From CAYGZM01 sp964354365 (GTDB lineage: Bacteria > Planctomycetota > Phycisphaerae > Sedimentisphaerales > Anaerobacaceae): a DNA stretch of 6,138 nt. Shown here in pieces: positions 1-5,014 of this stretch. The notes below the pieces were generated by a model. The model searched no databases. It saw nothing but the letters and a program-made list of their open reading frames with translations, and had not been told where the DNA came from. The stretch is from the NCBI GenBank assembly GCA_964354365.1, contig CAYGZM010000195.1:1-6138 (forward strand), given 5' to 3'. The position numbers and the translations under genes are program-made. Positions within the stretch are counted from its first letter, which is position 1. Each line of letters starts with the position of its first letter.

Positions 1-708
1 GGGCAAATCCCCGCCGTCGATTGAGAGGAACCAGCGGACCCTGGCCTTTTCGAGCTCAAGAAAGCCCGCCGCCCGCGTCGGCTCGGATATGTGGACGCGA
101 GTATCCTGGACGGCCCCAAAGACCCAAATCAACATATCAAAAAAGTGAATACCTATGTTCGTTGCGATTCCGCCCGATTTGCTGACGTCGCCTTTCCAGG
201 AGAACAAATACCACCTGCCGCGGGGTGTAATGTAAGTCAGGTCAATATCGTATTTCTTCGTCGCAGCCGAAGTCTCAACTTCCCGTTTCAAGGCCGCGAT
301 GGACGGATGGAGGCGCAACTGCAGGATATTGTACACCCTTCGGCCGGTCTCGGACTCGATAGCGGCCAGGGCATCGACATTCCAGGGATTGAGGACGAGC
401 GGCTTCTCACAAATCGCGTCCGCCCCCACTCTCAGGGCGAATCGAATGTGCGCATCGTGAAGGTAGTTCGGGGAACAGATGGTGACATAATCAACTCCGT
501 ATCCTTTTTCGCGTCTTAGCTTCTCGATGTGCCGGTCGAAACGCTCGAATTCGGTGAAGAAATCGGCATCGGGAAAATACGAATCGATGATGCCGACGGA
601 ATCGCTCTTATCGACGGCAGCTACTATGGCGTTGCCGGAGCACCTTACGGCCTCCATGTGGCGAGGGGCGATATACCCGGCGGCTCCGATTAGTGCGAAT
701 CGCTTCAT
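1..708 (-). CDS. wbpB: WbpB/WlbA-type UDP-N-acetylglucosaminuronate 3-dehydrogenase, 3' end outside window
   Basis: This is a Gfo/Idh/MocA-family NAD-dependent sugar dehydrogenase. Known WbpB/WlbA enzymes oxidise C3 of UDP-GlcNAc-uronic acid, the step before amination and acetylation to UDP-diacetamido-uronic acids used in surface glycans. I translated 236 codons that stay open to base 1; the family is usually a little over 300 residues, so about a quarter is missing. Visible are an N-terminal Rossmann dinucleotide site (FALIGAAGYIAPRHM, residues 4-18), the family block DSYFPDADFFTEFERFDRH (about 26-44), CSPNYLHDAH (78-87), the EKP motif with the presumed catalytic Lys102, and GGIATNIGIHFFD with the presumed catalytic His188. 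The ATG lies 4 bases after the stop of the GT41 gene, with AGG 9 bases upstream, so the two are probably co-transcribed and translationally coupled. Another NDP-sugar dehydrogenase of the same subfamily is possible but less likely. Confidence 0.9.
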   Translation of the reverse strand, partial: MKRFALIGAAGYIAPRHMEAVRCSGNAIVAAVDKSDSVGIIDSYFPDADFFTEFERFDRHIEKLRREKGYGVDYVTICSPNYLHDAHIRFALRVGADAICEKPLVLNPWNVDALAAIESETGRRVYNILQLRLHPSIAALKREVETSAATKKYDIDLTYITPRGRWYLFSWKGDVSKSGGIATNIGIHFFDMLIWVFGAVQDTRVHISEPTRAAGFLELEKARVRWFLSIDGGDLP

Positions 709-712
709 AGGA

Positions 713-2509
713 TTATACCTGCTGTTCAACTTGCCCGCCGCGGCGGGCCGGCTTAGGCGTAAGATTATGGCTGCGGGCCTGACACCATCGGCGCCACATT
801 TGTCTATAGGCCGTTTCGACCTGCTCGGCAAAGCCCTTTGCGTGGCACAACCCCGATGTGGCGATTCTCGCCCTCATCGAGGAGCGAATCTGCGCAAGGG
901 CCGGGCGATTCGCCGCAAGTGCAGTGGCCCTGGCGACATACTCCTTTGGCGATGAGGCCGCGAAGAACTCCAGACCCAGACAGGTCAGTATGCTCAATCC
1001 CACCCGCGAAGCGTGGCACTTGCCGACGAGCGAGATTGTCGGCACGCCCATCCACAGGGCCTCGCAGGTAGTCGTCGTGCCGTTGTACGGATAAGTGTCC
1101 AATGCAATATCCACTCGCCCATACGTCTGCAGGTGTTCGGCGGGGGACTTCCACCCGCATACTTCGACTCTGGCCCGGCCGAGACCCGCCTTCTCAAATT
1201 CCCGTAGATAACGGTCCCTGATCAGAGGCTCGTCGCCGCCTTTTAGCTTCAGCAAGAGGCGTGAATTGACGTTGGCCTTGAGGACCTCGGCCCAGAGCTT
1301 TGTTACAACGGGATTTATCTTGCAGTTGTTGTTAAAGGAGCCGAAGGTTATGTGCCCGGCCCCGTCGGCGGGCAGCGGCGCAGTAAGCGGGGCGAAATCG
1401 GGAGGTCTGTAACAGAGAAAACCGTCCGGCAGGAAGACCAGCTCCTCGGTATAGAACTGCTTTAGCTCCGGCGGGTCGGCAGGAACATCCGTCAAACGGT
1501 AATCCACCGCCTCGACGCCCGTCGTGTTGGGGTATCCGAGGTAGGTGACCTGAATCGGAGCGGGCTTGCGCGCCAGGACAAGCAGGCGGTTGTCGGCGGA
1601 ATGGCCGACAAGGTCCACCAGGATGTCTATGCGGTCCTGCTCGATCAATTCGGCCGCTGCCTGGTCGCTCAAATCACATAAGTTTCGATAACTGTCGAAT
1701 TTCTCCATCAGGCGCTCGGTAACCTGGTCCGGGAACTCAACGTTGCCATAGCCATAGACCTCAACGTCCCGCCGATCATGTCCGTCGAGGAGCGACTCGA
1801 AGAAGTACGCTACTGAGTGCCTGCGGAAATCGGGCGAGACGTAGCCGACTCGCAGCCTTCGGTCGGGATCCGGTGTATTGTGGTGAGTCGTCCTTGCCAG
1901 ACTCGCCGGGGCGTGGATGCGGCCCCAGCGTTTGTGCTCTTCAAAGAGCATACCTGGGTCCAGCTCCGGCATCTGATGCAGGCGGAGCAGGAGGTTCGAG
2001 TGGGCCTGTGCGTTGTCGGGCATCTTTTCTATCGCCTTTTTGAGCAATTCGATACCGTCTCGCATATCCCCGGTCTCCATCAGGACCCTGGCCAAATTCG
2101 CCCACAGCTCCGGCCTGTCGGGCCTGGCCTCAACCGCTTTCTGCTGGTATTTCAGGGCCTCGGACATACGACCCATACATTGGCACAGGCAGCCCAGCTT
2201 GTTGTACACCGCGGCGCTCGGTGCGCTGTCGAGCAGCTTCCTGCAACATTCCTCCACCTCGCTCTTGCGTCCGATCTTCAACAGTATCATCGCAAGGTCA
2301 CATACGAGGTCCGTTCCGCCCGGATTCTGCTCAACCATCGCCCAGACAGCTCGCATGGCCCGGTCATCGAGCACACCGGCCGCTTCCTCAAGGCGCCCGG
2401 ATGCAACAGCGGACCTGGCGGCAGCAAGGATTCGCGACGGCGCGCCTTCGGAATTGACCCGCTCGAGTACGGAAAGCCCTTCGGGCTTGTTGCTCTGGCT
2501 CCGATTCAT
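713..2509 (-). CDS. TPR-GT41 O-linked glycosyltransferase (SPINDLY/OGT family, FlmG-like)
   Basis: This 598-residue protein has about three TPR repeats (residues 64-165, e.g. AVYNKLGCLCQCMGRMSEAL) followed by a GT41 catalytic region (about 217-575). GT41 marks seen: RLRVGYVSPDFRRHSVAYF (218-236, His231), LVDLVGHSADNR (297-308, His303), APIQVTYLGYPNTTG (317-331), FGSFNNNCKINP (389-400, Lys397 at the position of the UDP-binding lysine), DTYPYNGTTTTCEALWMGVP (471-490) and HASRVGLSIL (499-508). The family transfers a nucleotide-activated sugar to Ser/Thr in the cytoplasm. Size and order resemble Caulobacter FlmG, a TPR-GT41 enzyme that glycosylates flagellin, and flagellin and fliS lie just upstream, so flagellin is the likely acceptor (inference). 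Where animal OGT has NGHTT, this protein has NGTTT, as do many bacterial members. The start is supported by AAGAGG 5 bases before the ATG. The terminator after fliS implies its own promoter, which I could not identify. Confidence 0.9.
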   Translation of the reverse strand: MNRSQSNKPEGLSVLERVNSEGAPSRILAAARSAVASGRLEEAAGVLDDRAMRAVWAMVEQNPGGTDLVCDLAMILLKIGRKSEVEECCRKLLDSAPSAAVYNKLGCLCQCMGRMSEALKYQQKAVEARPDRPELWANLARVLMETGDMRDGIELLKKAIEKMPDNAQAHSNLLLRLHQMPELDPGMLFEEHKRWGRIHAPASLARTTHHNTPDPDRRLRVGYVSPDFRRHSVAYFFESLLDGHDRRDVEVYGYGNVEFPDQVTERLMEKFDSYRNLCDLSDQAAAELIEQDRIDILVDLVGHSADNRLLVLARKPAPIQVTYLGYPNTTGVEAVDYRLTDVPADPPELKQFYTEELVFLPDGFLCYRPPDFAPLTAPLPADGAGHITFGSFNNNCKINPVVTKLWAEVLKANVNSRLLLKLKGGDEPLIRDRYLREFEKAGLGRARVEVCGWKSPAEHLQTYGRVDIALDTYPYNGTTTTCEALWMGVPTISLVGKCHASRVGLSILTCLGLEFFAASSPKEYVARATALAANRPALAQIRSSMRARIATSGLCHAKGFAEQVETAYRQMWRRWCQARSHNLTPKPARRGGQVEQQV

Positions 2510-2716
2510 CCGGACCTCTTGGCAATAATATGACCCAGGCTATTGCTGAAACGCCCCCCACCGGACAGCCGCCTGTAACAGAGCGCCCGGATATCAGCCT
2601 TTCAGTCTGTAACATCGGCAAAAATGCTGATTTCAGGGCAGTTTTTTTGGAAAGGCGCCTGTACCTGTGCGGCCTTAGAGCCTACCCGCATAACCCGGTC
2701 TATTCCGGCTGGCTGC
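2510..2716. other. Gene-free stretch, leader side of the GT41 gene
   Basis: I see no convincing gene on either strand here. On the minus strand it is the probable 5' leader and promoter region of the GT41 gene. It contains two direct copies of TGTTACAG (minus strand, 2604-2611 and 2573-2580, 34 bp apart), an ATCAGC/GCTGAT inverted repeat (2593-2598 and 2626-2631) and a plus-strand run of seven T (2642-2648). No pair of -35 and -10 boxes is close enough to consensus to name a promoter. Confidence 0.5.
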
Positions 2717-2813
2717 AAAGCCCGATGCCTGCGTTGTCGGCCAAAAACGTTCTCAGCGTGGAACAAACCACGCCTCCGAGCGTTTTTGGCCTGCCGTCTT
2801 GGCCTCGGGCTTT
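2717..2813. repeat. 97-bp nested palindrome between fliS and the GT41 gene
   Basis: The outer arms AAAGCCCGATGCC (2717-2729) and GGCCTCGGGCTTT (2801-2813) pair with one mismatch. A symmetric 9 x 9 internal loop follows. Then GGCCAAAAACG (2739-2749) pairs perfectly with CGTTTTTGGCC (2781-2791) and extends by three pairs including one G-T. An inner perfect stem GCGTGG (2756-2761)/CCACGC (2768-2773) closes on loop AACAAA. No gene is apparent in it. It could be a mobile palindromic element, a structured RNA or a poor bidirectional terminator: the plus strand ends in CGGGCTTTT, the minus strand in CGGGCTTTGC. Pairing is seen directly; function is unknown. Confidence 0.7.
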
Positions 2814-2864
2814 TCGCTCAACCTCATGACGACCAAGTTATTCGGATAGGCTCTTATTGAAATG

Positions 2865-2907
2865 AAAAAGGCCGGCCATCAACACATTTACGGTTGTTTG
2901 GCCGGCC
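2865..2907 (-). terminator. Rho-independent terminator after fliS
   Basis: Read on the minus strand, GGCCGGCC (2907-2900) and GGCCGGCC (2877-2870) form an 8-bp all-GC stem. It is topped by an A-T pair and a CAAC/GTTG extension across a small internal loop, and is followed at once by TTTTT (2869-2865). The position, 62 bases after the fliS stop codon, fits the end of a flagellin-fliS transcript. The plus strand has no T run after the hairpin, so the signal is one-directional. Confidence 0.85.
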
Positions 2908-2968
2908 ACTATGAACAAAATGACCTGCATTATTCGTGCGGTTGTTCCGCAGAGGGAGGACTATTTCC

Positions 2969-3328
2969 TCAACCACTGATCGCCCTCCAGCCCCTGTTAA
3001 GCTCTTCCATCAGACTGATGACTTCACGAATCATTTGAGGGTCGCGCTGCACGTTGGCTTCAGTGAGGCGTTTGCTCATAAAGACGTACAGCTTTCGCAG
3101 GTTAGCGGCTATTTCACCGCCCGATTCCATATCCAAAACCGCATTCAGCTCGTTGATGATGTCCTGCGCCCGGTCTATGTAGCGGCCCTTTGCCTCATAG
3201 TCTTTTGCTTCGAGCTCCTTGATCGCCAGCCGCATGAACTTGATCGCTCCATCGTAGAGCATGACTACGAGCCGACCTTTGCTTTCTGTGGCGATGGATG
3301 TTTCCTGATATGCCAAGACTCCGTTCAT
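2969..3328 (-). CDS. fliS: Flagellin-specific export chaperone FliS
   Basis: FliS is a small helical cytoplasmic chaperone that binds the C-terminal helix of flagellin, stops early polymerisation and hands it to the flagellar type III export gate. The 119-residue product is slightly short for the family (about 120-135). It has the diagnostic N-terminus AYQETSIATESKGRLVVMLYDGAIKFM (residues 6-32), with Tyr7 at the conserved position and the GRLVxMLYDGA helix. The C-terminal half has the expected pattern (AANLRKLYVFMSKRLTEANVQRD, 74-96) and a late Trp114. The ATG chosen starts the conserved Y-Q motif. GGGTGA lies 4 bases before it, a moderate ribosome binding site. It follows flagellin by 175 bases rather than the usual fliD, and a strong terminator follows it. 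A structured leader precedes it and may control translation. Confidence 0.95.
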   Translation of the reverse strand: MNGVLAYQETSIATESKGRLVVMLYDGAIKFMRLAIKELEAKDYEAKGRYIDRAQDIINELNAVLDMESGGEIAANLRKLYVFMSKRLTEANVQRDPQMIREVISLMEELNRGWRAISG

Positions 3329-3408
3329 TGTGTCACCCCGTGATGTCTGCGCCAGGCATTTAGAGCCTGAATACTACTTTTGCAGTAACAGCAGACGTAT
3401 GTCACTGC
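3329..3408 (-). promoter_or_regulatory. Structured leader of fliS: candidate pseudoknot with SD-capturing alternative
   Basis: On the minus strand, P1 is GCAGTGACA (3408-3400) with TGTTACTGC (3390-3382), nine pairs including one G-U. Its 9-base loop TACGTCTGC contains GTCTGC (3396-3391), perfectly complementary to GCAGAC (3350-3345) 30 bases on. That is an H-type pseudoknot with a 3-base first loop. A small hairpin CAGGC/GCCTG (3369-3365/3357-3353) sits in the long loop. The SD region repeats GTGACA (3336-3331), so it can replace the 5' arm of P1 and pair with TGTTAC (3390-3385), hiding the ribosome binding site. The pairings are seen in the sequence; regulation is inferred. Confidence 0.45.
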
Positions 3409-3433
3409 GGCGTTGTACGGCATTTCAAACCAT

Positions 3434-3472
3434 GGGGAGATGACTCGCACTCCGCGTGCCGGTCATCTCCCC
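3434..3472 (-). terminator. Stem-loop after flagellin, without a T tract
   Basis: Eleven perfect pairs join GGGGAGATGAC (3462-3472, minus strand) to its complement at 3434-3444. A further GCAC/GTGC stem lies inside, past a wobble and one mismatch. It begins 31 bases after the flagellin stop. The minus strand continues ATGGTTTG, so there is no U tract and it is unlikely to be an efficient terminator. A 3' mRNA stabiliser or leaky attenuator that lets a minority of transcripts run into fliS fits better (inference). Confidence 0.55.
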
Positions 3473-3503
3473 TGAATTACTGTCCGCTGGACCGATGCCG
3501 CTG

Positions 3504-4322
3504 TTACCTGAGCAGGCTCAGCGCCATCTGCGGCATAGTGTTGGCCTGTGCGAGCATGGATATGCCAGCCTGTGCGAGCACCTGGCTCCTGGTCATCGCG
3601 GCCATTTCGGTGGCAACATCGACATCCGAAACACGTGATTCCGCCGCCATCAGGTTCTCGGCCTGAATATTGAGAACGTTGACTGTGTTCTCCAGACGGT
3701 TCATCTTGTAGCCGAACTTGGAGCGGGCCGTGTCCTTTACACCGATAGCGGTATCCAGTGACGTCAAGGCTGCCTTGGCGCTTGCGGCGGTGTCGATGGA
3801 CAAAGCCGTAATGGCAAGACCGCCTGAAGCACTGGTCATATTGCTGCCGGCGACGTCAATCTTGTCGCTCGTCAGCTCGCCAAAGTGGATGGACACGGTA
3901 CTGGAGTTGTCGAGCATGCTGATGCTGTTGAATTTGGCGGAGCCGGCAATACGGTCGATTTCCTGACGCAGCTCGTCGAATTCGTTGTGCATAATGCTTC
4001 GCTGTGCCGAGGAATACGAGCCGGTTGCGGCCTGCTCAGCCAGCGCTGTCATACGCACAAGGATATCGTCAATCGTCGCCATAGCACCTTCCATTGTCTG
4101 AAGCATGCTGATGGCATCCCCGACGTTCCGGGCGCCCTGCTGGATCACGGCGACGTCTGCTCGCATCATCTCACGAACAGCCAGGCCTGCTGCGTCGTCC
4201 TTGGCGCTGTTGATGCGCAGGCCGGACGATAGCCTCTCAACAGACTTGGACAAAGCATCGTAGCTTGTACTCAGGTGTCGAGCAGCGTTCACTGACATAA
4301 GGTTGTTCTTGATTGCTAACAT
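3504..4322 (-). CDS. fliC: Flagellin, short D0-D1 type
   Basis: Flagellin is the filament subunit, exported through the flagellar type III system. The 272-residue product has both conserved ends: an N-terminal region with LSSGLRINSAKDDAAGLAV (31-49), and a C-terminal region with FGYKMNRLENTVNVLNIQAENL (203-224), ESRVSDVDVATEMA (228-241) and the terminal QVLAQAGISMLAQANTMPQMALSLLR (247-272). The middle is only about residues 140-195, too short for D2/D3 domains, so the filament surface would be built from D1 and a small insert. That insert (140-191) has 17 Ser/Thr residues, plausible O-glycosylation sites for the nearby GT41 enzyme (inference). From memory of Salmonella FliC, Arg90, Leu94 and Glu114 of the TLR5-facing region align, while Glu93 is Ala. 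AAGGAG ends 8 bases before the ATG. It is the only flagellin in the window. Confidence 0.96.
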   Translation of the reverse strand: MLAIKNNLMSVNAARHLSTSYDALSKSVERLSSGLRINSAKDDAAGLAVREMMRADVAVIQQGARNVGDAISMLQTMEGAMATIDDILVRMTALAEQAATGSYSSAQRSIMHNEFDELRQEIDRIAGSAKFNSISMLDNSSTVSIHFGELTSDKIDVAGSNMTSASGGLAITALSIDTAASAKAALTSLDTAIGVKDTARSKFGYKMNRLENTVNVLNIQAENLMAAESRVSDVDVATEMAAMTRSQVLAQAGISMLAQANTMPQMALSLLR

Positions 4323-4606
4323 GTCTTTTGCTCCTTAAAATTTTTTTGACAATCTCACGGCCCTGTAAAGCCCCGTCAATTCAATTGAACGCGCATAAAG
4401 CACGTCCCGGATATACGCTTCCAGTGGTTCTTTTCGATTCGGAGGATGAGAACTTAAGAGCTTTCTTCACCAAGACTAACGGCAAAATCGGTGGCCCCGT
4501 AATACCCCGCGCGGCGATACTGATAATTGCCGAGCGTGGTCGTTCCTCGCCAAGAAAAACTTGGTATCGTCCCAAGATTTGTGGGGAAGAGACTATGGGG
4601 TAAGAA
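4323..4606 (-). other. Upstream region and probable 5' leader of flagellin
   Basis: I see no convincing gene here. On the minus strand it holds the flagellin ribosome binding site AAGGAG (4336-4331), an A/T-rich stretch just before it, a perfect 10-bp palindrome TTCAATTGAA (4380-4389), which could be an operator, and the sigma-28-like site described separately. Short open frames here end in the promoter region and look non-coding. Confidence 0.5.
4431..4457 (-). promoter_or_regulatory. Candidate sigma-28 (FliA) promoter for flagellin
   Basis: On the minus strand TTAAGTTC (4457-4450) is followed after exactly 11 bases by ATCGAAAA (4438-4431). The sigma-28 consensus is TAAAGTTT-N11-GCCGATAA, so 11 of 16 positions match at the correct spacing. 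Class III flagellar genes such as fliC are the usual targets. Transcription would start near 4424 and leave a leader of about 100 bases. The -10 box lacks the first GC, so this is tentative. Confidence 0.35.
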
Positions 4607-4701
4607 AGCGTTTATCGCATTAGGGCTGACAGCAGGTAATAAAACGGCTGCGAGAATCTCTTAGAGCCGTTGTGCTGGTAGCGGATAAAGCGATAAACGT
4701 T
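4607..4701. repeat. 95-bp nested palindrome with a minus-strand terminator-like core
   Basis: The outer arms CGTTTATCGCATTA (4609-4622) and TAAAGCGATAAACG (4686-4699) pair at 13 of 14 positions, extended outward by a wobble and an A-T pair. Inside are CAGCA (4630-4634)/TGCTG (4673-4677) and the perfect 7-bp stem AACGGCT (4643-4649)/AGCCGTT (4665-4671). Read on the minus strand, the innermost hairpin runs into TTTTATTA (4644-4637), as in an intrinsic terminator. It begins exactly at the stop codon of a possible minus-strand microORF. It may be the terminator of a lost gene, a small structured RNA or a palindromic element. Confidence 0.55.
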
Positions 4702-4783
4702 ATTGGCCGGTGCGGAGCTGAACAACCAGATTGCCCCCAACCTTTGTGAGGTTGATAAAGAAGTCCAGGATAGCCGCCTGCAC
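4700..4783 (-). CDS. Possible microORF or remnant of a gene's 3' end
   Basis: The minus strand shows a GTG start preceded at 7 bases by GGAGG (4795-4791, within GGTGGAGG). It is followed by 27 codons ending in TAA at 4702-4700. The peptide reads (M)QAAILDFFINLTKVGGNLVVQLRTGQ, with an amphipathic, protein-like pattern of hydrophobic residues. The frame stays open upstream for 13 more codons (YSGPACAGGGSCV...) to a TAG, so it may equally be the C-terminal remnant of a larger gene cut off on the side of the neighbouring palindromic repeat. The terminator-like palindrome starts at its stop. I do not recognise a family. The case rests on ribosome binding site, start, stop and terminator order alone. 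Confidence 0.2.
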   Translation of the reverse strand: MQAAILDFFINLTKVGGNLVVQLRTGQ

Positions 4784-4848
4784 ACAAGAACCTCCACCCG
4801 CGCAGGCCGGTCCAGAGTACTACACCGTCAAGACTAATCTGAGGAGTT

Positions 4849-4937
4849 GTCATTGCGAGGAGGCCGAAGGCCGACGCGGCAATCTCAAACCGTCCGAAGC
4901 CCGGAGATTGCTTCGTCGTTTCACTCCTCGCAATGAC
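4849..4937. repeat. Dispersed palindromic repeat of the GTCATTGCGAGG type (REP/MITE-like)
   Basis: The ends are perfect 14-bp inverted repeats: GTCATTGCGAGGAG (4849-4862) and its complement at 4924-4937. Inside them GACG and GCAATCTC (4879-4886, complement 4904-4911) also pair, leaving a 17-base centre. Elements with this core, CATTGCGAG...GCAATCTC, are scattered through many bacterial genomes and give rise to spurious proteins reading like CHCEE or IARSETTKQS. Both readings occur here on the two strands. It encodes nothing itself and presumably spreads by a transposase supplied in trans. I see no clear target duplication. Confidence 0.85.
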
Positions 4938-4977
4938 ATCCATCGTTCTAACCTTGACAGAGTACTACGGATGGGCC

Positions 4978-5006
4978 TTGCAGAAACCGGTTCTCGCGTC
5001 TATACT
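4978..5006 (+). promoter_or_regulatory. Candidate promoter of the plus-strand glycosyltransferase
   Basis: TATACT (5001-5006) matches the sigma-70 -10 consensus at five of six positions. TTGCAG (4978-4983) lies 17 bases upstream as a partial -35 box. Transcription would start about 5012-5014, one to three bases before the ATG at 5015, giving a leaderless mRNA. A perfect TTGACA at 4954-4959 has no -10 box at 17 bases and is probably not used. Confidence 0.4.
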
Positions 5007-5014
5007 CCGAGTCC

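Noticed and set aside
1817..2533. Long plus-strand open frame opposite the GT41 gene
   Set aside because: It is the antisense of TPR and GT41 coding sequence whose translation carries clear conserved motifs. High GC keeps the opposite strand open.
2626..2648. Plus-strand hairpin plus seven T as a terminator
   Set aside because: The stem is only three pairs with a bulge, and no plus-strand gene lies upstream.
2530..2829. 99-codon plus-strand open frame starting MTQAIAETPP
   Set aside because: No ribosome binding site, no recognisable motif, low-complexity composition, and it runs through the 97-base palindrome. It looks like chance.
4482..4496. Sigma-54-like site upstream of flagellin (minus strand GGCCAC-N5-TTGC)
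   Set aside because: TTGC is complete, but the near-invariant GG of the -24 box reads GC, and the leader would be about 150 bases. The sigma-28-like site fits better.
4555..4576. Minus-strand hairpin CTTGG/CCAAG followed by TTTTT, with an alternative CCAAG-TTTTT-CTTGG pairing
   Set aside because: It resembles a terminator/antiterminator pair, but the stems are only 5 bp and no convincing gene lies upstream on that strand. Too weak to list as a feature.
4620..4943. 107-codon minus-strand open frame starting MDVIARSETTKQS
   Set aside because: Its N-terminus is the usual false translation of the GTCATTGCGAGG repeat. The rest crosses two palindromes in another frame.
4954..4959. Perfect TTGACA on the plus strand as a -35 box
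   Set aside because: Seventeen bases downstream the sequence is CTTGCA, with no -10 character. The good TATACT is 41 bases away.
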